In this document: one piece after another, positions 1 through 10,232 of the stretch | Layout of the letters: every line of letters starts with the position of its first letter | Position numbering within the stretch: position 1 is the first letter of the stretch | NCBI GenBank assembly: GCA_022563405.1 | Contig: JADFNK010000003.1 | Location: 1 to 64,000 of the forward strand | Length of the DNA stretch: 64,000 bases | Direction: 5' to 3' | Origin: Gemmatimonadota bacterium | Lineage (GTDB): Bacteria; Gemmatimonadota; Gemmatimonadetes; Longimicrobiales; Gaopeijiaceae | Made by a program: the position numbers and the translations under genes | The notes under the pieces: model-generated | What the model saw: only the letters and a program-made list of their open reading frames with translations | Databases searched by the model: none | What the model was told of the DNA's origin: nothing

Positions 1-932
1 GTGAGCTCCTCCAGGGCATCTCTACTTCGTTCGGGGGTTTCGTATCGAACCAATTCCACCTTGTCGAACTGATGCACTCGCAGAAGCCCTCGCGTGTCCG
101 CACCACCCGCGCCGGCTTCACGACGGAAGCAGGGGCTATACGCGGCATAGCGGACCGGCAAATCCTCCACGGACAGAAGTTCATCCCGATGAAGGTTTGT
201 GACCGGAACCTCCGCAGTCGGGATCAGCCACAGGTCGTCCCGCTCGCTCTGATACGACTCATCCGCAAACTTGGGAAGTTGCCCGGTCCCCGACAGAGTG
301 TCTCGTGTCACCAAGTACGGGACCCGCACCTCAGTGTACCCATGCCACCCCTTCTCTTCGCAGAAATCCTGCGTATGAAGATCGAGCATGAAGTCGATTA
401 GACATCGCTGGAGTCGGGCGCCCAAGCCCATGAGTACCGGGAAGCCCGAACCAGATATTTTCGAGCCCCGCTCGAAATCCAGGATTCCTAGGATCGAGCC
501 CAAGTCCCAATGGGCCTTTGGCTCGAAGTCGAAAACGGGCGGTGAGCCGACAACGCGCAAGACTTCGTTTTGCTCGACGCCTCCCGAGGGCACCTCATCG
601 AGCGGAAGATTCGGGGTCATCAGTAACAACTCCCTGATCCGCACCTCGGCGCGGGCGACCTCCTCATCGATGTCTGAAATCCGTGTGCCGACTTCTCGCA
701 TCTCTACGATCATCTCGTCGGCATCGCCGCCATTGCGCTTGATTCGACCGATCTCTTTAGAGACCTCGTTACGTCGAGCCTTGAGGTCATTGACCTCGCT
801 GAGCGCGCTCCGACGGCGTTCGTCTAACGCCAAGACCTCTTCGAGGCCACTTACGAGCCCCTCCGTCTCCCTCCGTGCAAGGCCAGATTTTACGGCATTC
901 GGGTCGCTTCGAAGCCGCCGAATGTCAAGCAC
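1..932 (-). CDS. serS: Seryl-tRNA synthetase, C-terminal part cut off by window edge (GTG start)
   Basis: Manual minus-strand translation VLDIRRLRSDPNAVKSGLARRETEGLV... then ...IPTAEVPVTNLHRDELLSVEDLPVRYAAYSPCFRREAGAGGADTRGLLRVHQFDKVELV, a class II SerRS motif. Missing from the ORF track because it runs off the window. Confidence 0.93.
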   Translation of the reverse strand, partial: MLDIRRLRSDPNAVKSGLARRETEGLVSGLEEVLALDERRRSALSEVNDLKARRNEVSKEIGRIKRNGGDADEMIVEMREVGTRISDIDEEVARAEVRIRELLLMTPNLPLDEVPSGGVEQNEVLRVVGSPPVFDFEPKAHWDLGSILGILDFERGSKISGSGFPVLMGLGARLQRCLIDFMLDLHTQDFCEEKGWHGYTEVRVPYLVTRDTLSGTGQLPKFADESYQSERDDLWLIPTAEVPVTNLHRDELLSVEDLPVRYAAYSPCFRREAGAGGADTRGLLRVHQFDKVELVRYETPERSRDALEEL

Positions 933-944
933 GTCAACAGGCCT

Positions 945-1532
945 CTAGTCGTTGGGAATAAGCCCGCGATCGTCGCAGAGCCTGCTCACATCGTACATGA
1001 AGCGTACCGTTCCCAAAACAGGGTCGACGTCCAACGGCTGAAGTTTTCCGTAAAACGAACATGGAATCCCGAAGCGATTCGCGCCCCTATGGGTCCGCAG
1101 GACGTATACCGTACCTGTCTCGACGGTAACAGCCCGGTCCCTCGTATACAGAGTGGAATCCTTCGGTGCCTCGATCACGTCGTCGAAGGCCTCCCCTGGG
1201 AGCGGCAAGATCATCGCATCACTGACGATGTCGAGGGCCCCCGGCGGAAGAAAAACCATTTGGCCGTCCTGTGTGTCCAGGGCCAAATCCCAAACACCGG
1301 TCGCCCCCGGCCGGTGAAGTTCCACCCCCCGCCGGCTCAGGAAGTCGAAACCAGAGGGAAGGTTGAGCTCTGGGCGAGCCAGTGAGTAGATCAGGACGGT
1401 ATCGACTCTCGCCTCGGTCCATTTTATGTCGAAGATGTTTTCGCCGCAGCCGGTCGCACCCAAGGCCAGGGCGACAAAAAAAAGCCCACCCACGTGGATC
1501 GGCCCGGATCGAAATAAGAAGGGTTTGTTCAC
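945..1532 (-). CDS. Hypothetical lipoprotein
   Basis: 195 aa ORF with N-terminal hydrophobic segment and lipobox-like LGATGC; lies just upstream of serS on the same strand. Confidence 0.6.
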   Translation of the reverse strand: MNKPFLFRSGPIHVGGLFFVALALGATGCGENIFDIKWTEARVDTVLIYSLARPELNLPSGFDFLSRRGVELHRPGATGVWDLALDTQDGQMVFLPPGALDIVSDAMILPLPGEAFDDVIEAPKDSTLYTRDRAVTVETGTVYVLRTHRGANRFGIPCSFYGKLQPLDVDPVLGTVRFMYDVSRLCDDRGLIPND

Positions 1533-1692
1533 TGGGACGAGTCAGAAGGCGGTTCAGGTGGTCGGAAGGCACCAAGGCTATGCAAATCAAGGGGGCGCTG
1601 TCAACGCTCCAACCGTTGAAGTTCCTTGACTTCTACACCGTTTGCTGGGTAGGTTCCCGCGCTGATCCTGCTCCAAAAAGGGGCTGCAACTC

Positions 1693-2094
1693 ATGCACAC
1701 AGCGGTGCATCGCTCTACGTCACCTAAGCGCATTCTGATCGCCGACGACGAGCCTCATATCCGTCGTATTCTCCAGACCGTACTTGAGATGGCTGGGTTC
1801 GAGGTCGACCTCAGGCGCGACGGAACTGATGCGCTCGAAGCGGTAAGGAGTAGCGAGCACTACGATCTGATTCTTTTGGATATCATGATGCCAGGTGCCA
1901 CCGGCCTGGAAGTCCTCGGGAAGATCCGTTCGATGGACGAAAGGAAATCCACTCCGGTCGTGATCCTCACCGCCAAGGGCCAGGACGCGGACCGGCAAGC
2001 CGCTTTCTCCCTGGGGGCGGACGACTTTCTCACCAAGCCCTTCAGCCCGAAGAAGCTCCTTGCCCGAATCCACGAGATCATCGACAGGGACTGA
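1693..2094 (+). CDS. Single-domain response regulator (REC)
   Basis: RILIADDEPHIRRIL...DLILLDIMMPGATGLEVL...VVILTAKGQ...GADDFLTKPFSPKKL: canonical receiver residues. Confidence 0.9.
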   Translation: MHTAVHRSTSPKRILIADDEPHIRRILQTVLEMAGFEVDLRRDGTDALEAVRSSEHYDLILLDIMMPGATGLEVLGKIRSMDERKSTPVVILTAKGQDADRQAAFSLGADDFLTKPFSPKKLLARIHEIIDRD

Positions 2095-3160
2095 TCCTCA
2101 TATCTACGTCACGGTGCTCGCTGGCGGAGTCGGTAGTCGCTTTTGGCCTGCAAGCACACCTAGCCGGCCGAAGCAGTTACTTCCCCTGGCCTCAGATGAG
2201 CCTCTGATTGTCGACACCGTGAACCGGGCGCTCGGTCTCGTGCCCGAGGAGCGGATTCGAATCCTCGCGTCGGACCGCCTCACGGAACTGATCTCGGAGG
2301 TCTTGCCCAGCCTCGGTCGTGAGGCGTTCATGGTGGAGCCTCAGGCGCGAGGCACAGCGCCGGTGCTGGCGTGGGCAGCATGGGAGATCGCCAAAATCGA
2401 TCCAGCTGCAGTGATCGTCTCACTCCACGCCGATCATATCATCAAGCCCACGGCCGCTTGCCTGCAGCTCTTGCAGGACGCCGCCGACCTAGCACAAGAG
2501 ACCGGTCGCTTGTTCACGGTTTCGGTCCCCCCGAGCCGTCCCGAGACAGGTTACGGATATATCGAGCCCGGTGAGCCGCTCGACGCGCCTGCCGGCGTTC
2601 AGGCTTTTGAGGTCGGTGCGTTCCATGAAAAGCCCGACATCGAAACCGCACACCGCTATGTCGACCAGGGGCACTATTGGAACAGTGGGATCTTCGTGTG
2701 GACCGCCTCTTCCTTCTTGAATGAGGTGAGGGCGGTCGCCCCCGAGATCGGCGATCTTCTGCCGCTCATCGATGACGAATCCGCCGAAGCGTTTTTTGCC
2801 CAGGTGCCTAATGTCAGCGTGGATGTCGCTGTGCTGGAGCGGAGTGCGCGGGTGGCGTCGGTCACGGCCACATTCGACTGGGACGACGTGGGAAGCTGGG
2901 ACGGCCTTACACGGAGCCGCGAGGCCGATGCCAACGGCAATGTCGTCGTGGGTTCCGGGCACGTCGTGGACGGCGAGAATAACGTCATCTACGCCGAAGG
3001 CGGCACGGTCGTGACGTTCGGCGTGGACGATTTGGTTGTCGTGCAATGTGGCGACATCACTCTGGTCTCGTCGACGGAGCGGGCACCTGATCTGAAACAG
3101 CTGCTCGAGCAACTCCCCTCCTCGGTGCGCGAGCCGACGACACCTGGGGGAAATGCCTGA
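2060..3160 (+). CDS. manC: Mannose-1-phosphate guanylyltransferase / sugar-1-P nucleotidyltransferase (start uncertain)
   Basis: VTVLAGGVGSRFWPAS, PSRPKQLLPL, EPQARGTAPVLAWAA, FHEKPD, YWNSGIFVW, DWDDVGSWDGL motifs. Confidence 0.88.
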   Translation: MPESTRSSTGTDPHIYVTVLAGGVGSRFWPASTPSRPKQLLPLASDEPLIVDTVNRALGLVPEERIRILASDRLTELISEVLPSLGREAFMVEPQARGTAPVLAWAAWEIAKIDPAAVIVSLHADHIIKPTAACLQLLQDAADLAQETGRLFTVSVPPSRPETGYGYIEPGEPLDAPAGVQAFEVGAFHEKPDIETAHRYVDQGHYWNSGIFVWTASSFLNEVRAVAPEIGDLLPLIDDESAEAFFAQVPNVSVDVAVLERSARVASVTATFDWDDVGSWDGLTRSREADANGNVVVGSGHVVDGENNVIYAEGGTVVTFGVDDLVVVQCGDITLVSSTERAPDLKQLLEQLPSSVREPTTPGGNA

Positions 3161-4401
3161 TGGCTCTCTTCCTGTTCGACGATGAACGTGCCCGCGCCTG
3201 GACTCCCTTTACGGTCACGCGTCCGGCCGGGGAGTTGCTGTTCGGATGCCTTACACTCCGTGGGCGCGCGGAGCACTTTTGGGGAGAACCCTGCGTCGGC
3301 CACGTCGCGGATCCGCGCCTCGAAGGATTCGCCGAACCCGGAGCCGCCCCGGTGGTCGAAGCCAGTGCGCTGGACTCGGCGCCCGACACGGTGCCCGACG
3401 CGGGAGAAGGGAGAGCGCGGATTTTCTTCTCGAGCCGAGCGGTGCCGAGCTTCGCCCCCGCCCCTCCCGTCCGCGAGCCGGCGGTCCTGACCATGGAGGG
3501 GCAGATCGTCGGTTGGGTTCTTCCCCATGGGACGGAACTGCCGGACGAGAATGACTTGTTGAACCCGGACGACTCCGACATGGATCTCCCGCGAGTGGAC
3601 ATCCCTGGCCGAGTCCTGTCGAACATCTGGGATCTCATGGCCGGCAACGGGGACCAGGTGTGCTCCGACGTGCCCGTCCTCTTTCCCGAGAGCCGGTTCA
3701 CCTTGACTGAGGGCGTTCACGTGTCGGGAGCCGAGCGCGTGTCGCTCGGAGACGGCGTCCAGCTGGAAGCGGGCGTTCATTTGGACGCCACTGATGGGCC
3801 AATCCGTTTGTCGAACGGAGTTCACGTCTCGGCCTTCACGCGGTTGGCCGGGCCGGCCTTTGTCGGGCCCGACACCCACATCCTTGGTGGATCAGTCGGA
3901 AACGTGACCATCGGACCCGCCTGTCGCGTCAGGGGCGAGGTCTCTCACACGGTCTTGCTGGGCTACGTGAACAAGGCTCACGAAGGATACCTCGGCCACG
4001 CGTACGTTGGCAGATGGGTGAACCTCGGCGCGCTCACGACGAACAGCGACCTCAAGAACAACTATGGCGTGGTGCGGGTCCACACCGCAGACGGATCGGT
4101 TGATACTGGACTCATCAAGGTCGGATGTTTCCTGGGCGATCACGTGAAGACGGGCATCGGCACGTTACTCCCGACGGGCTGCGTCGTAGGTCTGGGCAGC
4201 AACCTCTTCGGCGGTGTCATGGCCCCTCCTCATGTCCCCCCCTTCAGTTGGGGTAAGGGAGAGCGCCTCGAGGAGTACGATATCGAGCGCTTCCTGGACA
4301 CCGCTGCACTGGCCATGTCTCGGAGGGATGTGTCCCTCGAGAAAGCTGGCCGGACACTTTTACAACGGGCGTGGGAGCGAGCACATGAGGAACGCGAATG
4401 A
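3160..4401 (+). CDS. GlmU-like putative sugar nucleotidyltransferase (alternative bacterial GlmU family) with left-handed beta-helix
   Basis: N-terminal FDDERARAWTPFTVTRPAGELLFGCLTLRGR; C-terminal hexapeptide-like repeats GDGVQLEAGVHLDATDGPIRLSNGVHVS...; GHAYVGRWVNLGALTTNSDLKNNYG. Confidence 0.8.
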   Translation: MALFLFDDERARAWTPFTVTRPAGELLFGCLTLRGRAEHFWGEPCVGHVADPRLEGFAEPGAAPVVEASALDSAPDTVPDAGEGRARIFFSSRAVPSFAPAPPVREPAVLTMEGQIVGWVLPHGTELPDENDLLNPDDSDMDLPRVDIPGRVLSNIWDLMAGNGDQVCSDVPVLFPESRFTLTEGVHVSGAERVSLGDGVQLEAGVHLDATDGPIRLSNGVHVSAFTRLAGPAFVGPDTHILGGSVGNVTIGPACRVRGEVSHTVLLGYVNKAHEGYLGHAYVGRWVNLGALTTNSDLKNNYGVVRVHTADGSVDTGLIKVGCFLGDHVKTGIGTLLPTGCVVGLGSNLFGGVMAPPHVPPFSWGKGERLEEYDIERFLDTAALAMSRRDVSLEKAGRTLLQRAWERAHEERE

Positions 4402-4438
4402 AACCGACCGGCGGTAGTAGCTCGCGAGCGGCTCGAGG

Positions 4439-5260
4439 GTGAAAGTCTGTGTTCTCGGAACGGGTAGCGCCGGCAACGCTACGCTCGTCGAGGCGGGCGG
4501 CACGAGGATCCTGATCGATGCCGGTTTCAGCGGCCGGGAGATGGAGCGGAGGATTTGCCAGATCGGGCTGACCCCCGAAGCAGTCCACGCGATCGTGATC
4601 ACACACGATCATCGTGACCACACCCACGGGGCCGGAATATTCAGCCGCCGTCATGGCACGCCGGTCTACATCACGGATCGGACCCGGGCCGCATGCTCCG
4701 GCATTTTCCGGGGGACCGAGCCTCTGAGGTCGTATCAAGCCGGGAGAGCATTCGAAATTGGAGCGATCCGGGTCGAGCCCTTCTTGACCGTACACGACGC
4801 AGTCGATCCGGTGGCGGTGGCCCTGGTGGACCGAAGCACTGGAGCTCGGGTGGGGATCGCAACCGATCTAGGACGCCCCAACGCTCAGATCCGGCTCGCC
4901 CTGGAACACAGCGACTTCTTGATCCTCGAATCCAACCACGACGAAGAACTCCTTCGAACCGGCCAATACCCGGCATCGGTACAGCAGAGAATCGCCTCGA
5001 GCCATGGGCACCTTTCGAATCACGCTGCCGCCCGCTTCGCCTGCGAGCTGCTCCACCCGCGTCTTGCGGGCGTCCTCCTGGCACACCTGTCTCAGGAATG
5101 TAACCGTCCGGAGTTGGCCTCAGCAGTGGTCGGAGGAGCGTTGCGCAAGGCGGGCTTCGAGGGATTCTTGGACGTCGCTCTCCAGGACCGACCCACCGCT
5201 TTCATCGACATCGAGGAACTGCGCGAGCGTACCGGCCCCGCCCAATTTACGCTGCTCTAG
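4439..5260 (+). CDS. MBL-fold metallo-hydrolase (YycJ/WalJ-like), GTG start
   Basis: KVCVLGTGSAGNATLVEAGGTRILIDAGFSGREMERR...ITHDHRDHTHGAG. Confidence 0.88.
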   Translation: MKVCVLGTGSAGNATLVEAGGTRILIDAGFSGREMERRICQIGLTPEAVHAIVITHDHRDHTHGAGIFSRRHGTPVYITDRTRAACSGIFRGTEPLRSYQAGRAFEIGAIRVEPFLTVHDAVDPVAVALVDRSTGARVGIATDLGRPNAQIRLALEHSDFLILESNHDEELLRTGQYPASVQQRIASSHGHLSNHAAARFACELLHPRLAGVLLAHLSQECNRPELASAVVGGALRKAGFEGFLDVALQDRPTAFIDIEELRERTGPAQFTLL

Positions 5261-5285
5261 GAGTACAGCGAGCACAGCGGAACCT

Positions 5286-6716
5286 TCAGATCCCGAACAG
5301 CCTCAGGACGTCGTTGGAGAGGGCCCAAATCATGATTCCCATGAGGATGACGAACCCGAACTGACTCCATTTCAGTCTCTGCTTCAGCGAAAGCGCCTTG
5401 CCACGTACGGCCTCGATGCCGAGAAAAACAAGATGGCCGCCGTCCAGAACGGGAATGGGAAGTAAGTTGAGAATTGCAAGATTCACAGAGAGCAGGGCCA
5501 TGAATCGCAGAAAGGTCTCCAGCCCGAGTTCCGCAGCCTGTCCGGCGATGGAACCGATAGTCAGGAGACTCCCCACTTGTCGTGGTGATTCTCTACCCGT
5601 CACCAGGCCCCCAAGAAAACCCAAGAGCAGCCTGCTATAACCCACCGTCTCCACGTAACCGAGCTGCACAGCCTGGGTGAGCGAGACGTCCCGATACACC
5701 AATTCTCCGAACGGCTGGTAGATCCCGACCTTTCCCACAATTACGGTCTCGCCCGTCACGGGGTCTTCTTCGGAGGTGGCCTCCGGCGTCACAGAGAGGG
5801 TGACGGACCGGCCCTCCCGCTCTATCGTAACCTCCATCGGGATATCCGGGTGAGCCTCGACGACATCCACAAAGTCGTACCAGTTGCTTATGGGTACGCC
5901 ACCCGCCACCAACACCCGATCACCGGTCTCGAACTCACCCTGTGCCGCGGGCGACCCCGGGCTCAGGACGCCCACTTCCGCGTCGATCCAGAGCAAGAGG
6001 CCTTGCAGAATCTGGGCTCTCTGCTGTGGATCCGAGGCGAGGTCGATCTCGATCTCCATTCTTGGCTCGTCCGTGACGATCGTAACGGGCCCGGCGGGCG
6101 CCTCGAGAAAGCCATCCCGGACATCGCCCGCATGGTTGACTTGGCGGCCTCCGATGGAAACCAGCAGTGCTCCGGGGGGCAACTCGGAAAGGGCCTCCGC
6201 TCCGGCGGGAAGCAACTCCGGAACAATCCGCCCCACCCGATGCTCGGCGGACTCCTGAAGCCCCCACCGGGCGTTCACACCCGTATAGACGACAAACGCG
6301 AAGAGCATGTTCATGATCACGCCCGCTGAGATCACAAACGTCCTGGCCCATATGGGTTTGCCGTCGAAGTCGCCCGGCCTCGGCTGGCGAGGCTCCGCGG
6401 CCACCTCTCCCTCCTCTCCTTCCTCCCCAGCCGCTCCCTCGGCGCCCCCTTCGAGCCGCCCCGTCACCTCGTCGTCCATCCCACCCATCTTCACGTATCC
6501 GCCCAGCGGCACCCAGCTTATCACATATTCGGTTTCGCCCCACTGGAAGCCGAACATCGTCGGCCCCAAACCGATCGAGAAGCGCTGCACATCGATACCC
6601 ACGGATTTCGCGGCCATGAAGTGACCGAGCTCGTGGACGAAAATGAGGACACCAAGTACGACAATCGTCGCGAGAATCGTCATAGGGTCTCTGATATCTC
6701 CCTGGTGGGGCGACAA
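5286..6716 (-). CDS. rseP: Site-2 (RseP-type) membrane zinc protease with PDZ domain
   Basis: FVHELGHFMAAKSVGI (HExxH) and NLLPIPVLDGGHLVFL (LDG), PDZ-like region; downstream of dxr as in many bacteria. Confidence 0.93.
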   Translation of the reverse strand: MSPHQGDIRDPMTILATIVVLGVLIFVHELGHFMAAKSVGIDVQRFSIGLGPTMFGFQWGETEYVISWVPLGGYVKMGGMDDEVTGRLEGGAEGAAGEEGEEGEVAAEPRQPRPGDFDGKPIWARTFVISAGVIMNMLFAFVVYTGVNARWGLQESAEHRVGRIVPELLPAGAEALSELPPGALLVSIGGRQVNHAGDVRDGFLEAPAGPVTIVTDEPRMEIEIDLASDPQQRAQILQGLLLWIDAEVGVLSPGSPAAQGEFETGDRVLVAGGVPISNWYDFVDVVEAHPDIPMEVTIEREGRSVTLSVTPEATSEEDPVTGETVIVGKVGIYQPFGELVYRDVSLTQAVQLGYVETVGYSRLLLGFLGGLVTGRESPRQVGSLLTIGSIAGQAAELGLETFLRFMALLSVNLAILNLLPIPVLDGGHLVFLGIEAVRGKALSLKQRLKWSQFGFVILMGIMIWALSNDVLRLFGI

Positions 6717-6790
6717 TAACCGCCCCTACCGCAACCCACTCGTTCCACCTTTTCCACGTAACCTTCCTTCTAATTCAGCTTATCCAGGCC

Positions 6791-7963
6791 TCAGCCGCCA
6801 GTGAGCGACCGACGTGAGCACACGAAATCACGGGCCGCACCGCGCGCGCCCGCGTCTGCCTCCAGTACGTCATCCACCGTCTCCACGTTCCGTTTCGGAA
6901 CCGTCGCCAGCACATGCGCTACCACTTCCGGCATATCGACGAACCGGATGTCCCGCGAGAGAAAGGCCTCCACAGCGATTTCGTTCGCCGCGTTGAACAG
7001 GGCGGGAGCGGTGCCACCACGGACTCCCGCCTCCACTCCGAGCGTGAAAAGCCCGAATCGCTCCCGGTCGATCTCCTCGAACGTCAGGGGCGAAAACCGG
7101 ATCGGGTCGAATGTCCTCAGCGAGGCATCGGCCACGCGCTCCGGATGGGACAGCGCATAAAGGATCGGCAACTCCATCGTTGGGAATCCGAGTTGCGCGA
7201 GAACCGAGCCGTCGGTGAACTCGACAAAAGAATGAACGATGGACTGCGGATGTACGATGGCCTCAATGTTGTCGTAGTCGATCCCGTAGAGAAAATGCGC
7301 TTCGATGACTTCGAGTGCTTTGTTGGCCAACGTGGCGGAGTCGACCGTGATCTTTTCGCCCATATCCCAGGTCGGGTGACGGAGCGCGTCTTCCGGACCG
7401 ACACCCTCGAGCTCGCTCGCCTCGAGTCCCCGAAAGGGTCCGCCAGAAGCCGTCAGCACCAGACGTGCCACGGAGCCGGAGTCGTGACCTTGCAGACACT
7501 GAAGAATGGCCGAGTGCTCGCTATCGATGGGGATCAACTCCCCACCACCCTCGCGGGCCGCTTCCATCACAAGCGGCCCTCCGGCCACTAGTGACTCCTT
7601 GTTGGCCAGCGCCAGCCGCTTACCTGCACGGAGCGCCGCAAGAGTCGCCTCCAAACCCGCGGACCCGACGATGGCGTTCACCACAACATCCACGTTCACA
7701 TCCTCGACCACTTCCAACACCGCCGCATGCCCACTTCTCCACTCGGCGTCGGGCAGGTCGTCGATGCCGTTCAGAGCCTCCGGGTCGGCCATCACCGCGA
7801 CGGGTACACCATATTTCACCACCTGCGCTGCGACATCATCCACGGAGCCGTGCGCACAAACCGCAACGACTTGAAAACGGTCCGTATGGCGATCGATGAC
7901 AGACAGCGTGGCCCGGCCGATGGAGCCGGTCGATCCGAGAACGGCGACCCTGGTCAAAGCCAC
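6791..7963 (-). CDS. dxr: 1-deoxy-D-xylulose 5-phosphate reductoisomerase
   Basis: VAVLGSTGSIGRATLSVIDRH, LANKESLVAGGPLV, PIDSEHSAILQCL, TWDMGEKITVDSATLANKALEVIEAHFLY. Confidence 0.96.
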   Translation of the reverse strand: MALTRVAVLGSTGSIGRATLSVIDRHTDRFQVVAVCAHGSVDDVAAQVVKYGVPVAVMADPEALNGIDDLPDAEWRSGHAAVLEVVEDVNVDVVVNAIVGSAGLEATLAALRAGKRLALANKESLVAGGPLVMEAAREGGGELIPIDSEHSAILQCLQGHDSGSVARLVLTASGGPFRGLEASELEGVGPEDALRHPTWDMGEKITVDSATLANKALEVIEAHFLYGIDYDNIEAIVHPQSIVHSFVEFTDGSVLAQLGFPTMELPILYALSHPERVADASLRTFDPIRFSPLTFEEIDRERFGLFTLGVEAGVRGGTAPALFNAANEIAVEAFLSRDIRFVDMPEVVAHVLATVPKRNVETVDDVLEADAGARGAARDFVCSRRSLTGG

Positions 7964-8826
7964 GGACGGATCAGCAAGAGGAGGACATAGGTGAACGGTA
8001 CAGTGAAAAACAGTGCATCCAGGCGATCGAGGACGCCGCCATGGCCGGGGAGCAAACGACTCGAATCCTTTACCCCGGCATCGCGCTTGATCACCGATTC
8101 AGCGAGGTCGCCGACTTGCCCGACCACAGCGATCGGAACGCTCAACGCTGCCCCTAGTTGCCAAGATAGACCGAATTCGGGAACGTCTGATAACCAGAGC
8201 CGGGCGAAGATGCCGCCCGCCAGCACAGATCCAGCCAGCCCGCCGATCGCCCCGACCACCGTCTTGTTGGGACTCACAGCCTCAATGAGCTTCGCTCTGC
8301 CCCATCGAGATCCACAGCCATAAGCGAAAGTATCGCCCAACCACGTCACCCAGACGGGGAAGATGAGGAGCGCAGCACCGTGGAAAGCGGTCGCGCTGTC
8401 GGAAGCCTGCTCGGGGAGCGCGCGAAGTAACACCCAGAACGACAGCGCCCCACCGGTGTAGAGGGCGCCCATGATCGTTCTGGCGGCAGCGTCCAGCGGG
8501 CGACCATCGGGCCAGCGAAGCCAGAGCGAGAGGGCTGATGCCAACAGGGCCGTCCCCAGGACAAGTGCGAAGGCCCACGGGGCAAAGACCCGGTAGTCCG
8601 GGTCGAGCGCCGCGACCAGTGGCAGCGCCCCGGCAAGTGCAGCTCCCAGCCACCCGAAAGCCACGGTCTCGTCCGGTGTCAAATGGTAATACTCGCGAGC
8701 CGCAAGGACCGCGGCTGCCGCCATGAGGATCCCGATGGGCCAGACGCCCCAATAGATGATGAGGACCGCCAGGGGAATCCCGACGACGGCGACCATGAGC
8801 CGGCTGGTTAGCTCTCGCTTGGGCAC
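7954..8826 (-). CDS. cdsA: Phosphatidate cytidylyltransferase
   Basis: Polytopic; C-terminal SVIKRDAGVKDSSRLLPGHGGVLDRLDALFFTVPFTY signature. Confidence 0.94.
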   Translation of the reverse strand: MPKRELTSRLMVAVVGIPLAVLIIYWGVWPIGILMAAAAVLAAREYYHLTPDETVAFGWLGAALAGALPLVAALDPDYRVFAPWAFALVLGTALLASALSLWLRWPDGRPLDAAARTIMGALYTGGALSFWVLLRALPEQASDSATAFHGAALLIFPVWVTWLGDTFAYGCGSRWGRAKLIEAVSPNKTVVGAIGGLAGSVLAGGIFARLWLSDVPEFGLSWQLGAALSVPIAVVGQVGDLAESVIKRDAGVKDSSRLLPGHGGVLDRLDALFFTVPFTYVLLLLIRPWL

Positions 8827-8835
8827 TCGGCGGTC

Positions 8836-9582
8836 CTAACCAACCGTAACACGACCAAATCGGCGATCGCGCTCCTGGTAATCCAGGACGGCCCGGAAGA
8901 GGTCCTCCCGGGAAAAATCGGGCCACAGGACCGAAGTAACGTGCAATTCGGTGTAGGCCACCTGCCAGAGCATGAAGTTGGAGAGACGAAATTCGTCCGA
9001 CGTGCGAATAAGGAGATCAGGATCCGGTAAGCCCGCGGTGAACAAGGCAGCCTCGAACAACGCTTCGTTGAACTCCTCGGGCAAGAGGTCCCCGGAGGCC
9101 GCCCGTGCGATCATCTGCCTGCACGCGGCAAGAATCTCTTCCCGCCCCGAGTAGGAGATCATGAGATTGAGACGCAGGTCCACTCCACCGGCGGTCTCCG
9201 AGATGATGAACTCCACCGACTTCTTGGTGGATGCATCGAGCGCATCCAAGTCGCCGAGCACATGGACTTCGCAGCCCTGCTCCCTGAGCTTTTGGGTCTC
9301 CTTGGACACGTAGAGACGGAGAAGCCCCATCAGCGCAAGTACCTCGGATCGAGGCCGCTGCCAGTTTTCGGTAGAAAATGCGAACAGCGTCAGGATCTCG
9401 ATGCCGGCGTCGAGGGCGCCTTTGACCGACTCCCGAACCGCCGCCATACCACGCTTGTGCCCCGCCGCGCGCGGTAGACCCCGTTGCTTGGCCCACCGGC
9501 CATTACCGTCCATGATGATCGCGACATGACGCGGAACCTGCCCGTTGAGGCAGATTTCTTGCAATAATTCAGAAGACGCCAT
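8836..9582 (-). CDS. uppS: Isoprenyl transferase (undecaprenyl diphosphate synthase)
   Basis: PRHVAIIMDGNGRWAKQRGLPRAAGHKRG; start set at the internal Met MASSELLQEI rather than the ORF-track start 9675. Confidence 0.95.
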   Translation of the reverse strand: MASSELLQEICLNGQVPRHVAIIMDGNGRWAKQRGLPRAAGHKRGMAAVRESVKGALDAGIEILTLFAFSTENWQRPRSEVLALMGLLRLYVSKETQKLREQGCEVHVLGDLDALDASTKKSVEFIISETAGGVDLRLNLMISYSGREEILAACRQMIARAASGDLLPEEFNEALFEAALFTAGLPDPDLLIRTSDEFRLSNFMLWQVAYTELHVTSVLWPDFSREDLFRAVLDYQERDRRFGRVTVG

Positions 9583-9631
9583 GAGGAAAGACAGCCGAGC
9601 CAGCTCAGTCGCGGCGAGGGATCGCCGGCCG

Positions 9632-10186
9632 CTAGAGGGCCAGCACCTCCTTTTCCTTTTTCTCGAGCATGTCATCGAGCTGTTTCGAGCAGGCGTCCGT
9701 CAGTTTCTGGATCGCATCCATTTGATGGTGACCCTCGTCTTCGCTGGTCTCATGCTCCTTCATGGCATGTTTTACCTCGTCGTTTCCGATTTTCCGCGCA
9801 TGGCGTAACGAAACTCTGCCGTCCTCAGCCATGTGGTGGAGGAGCTTCGCGAATTCCTTCCGGCGTTCCTCGTTCAGAGGAGGGACAGGAATGCGGATGA
9901 TATTTCCGTCGTTCGCGGGATTGAATCCGAGATCCGACGTCAAGATCGCCCGTTCGATGTCCGGCAGGAGCGTCTTGTCGAAGGGCTGAACGACAAGGAG
10001 CGACGGCTCCGGCGTGGACACGCTGGCCACCTGATTCAGCGGCATCTTGGACCCGTAGGCGTCGACCTTCACGGTATCGAGCAGCGCCGGCGTGGCTTTC
10101 CCGGTACGTACCGTTGAGAAATCCCGACGTACCGCCTCGACCGCCGCTTCCATCCGTGTCTTGGCTTCATCGAACGACATGACCAC
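9632..10186 (-). CDS. frr: Ribosome recycling factor
   Basis: RRDFSTVRTGKATPALLDTVKVDAYGSKMPLNQVASVSTPEPSLLVVQPFDK...RIPVPPLNEERRKEFAKL. Confidence 0.96.
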   Translation of the reverse strand: MVMSFDEAKTRMEAAVEAVRRDFSTVRTGKATPALLDTVKVDAYGSKMPLNQVASVSTPEPSLLVVQPFDKTLLPDIERAILTSDLGFNPANDGNIIRIPVPPLNEERRKEFAKLLHHMAEDGRVSLRHARKIGNDEVKHAMKEHETSEDEGHHQMDAIQKLTDACSKQLDDMLEKKEKEVLAL

Positions 10187-10232
10187 CCCATTTCATCGGG
10201 TTCACTCCGGATCGGGACGCCGTGCCGGAGCT

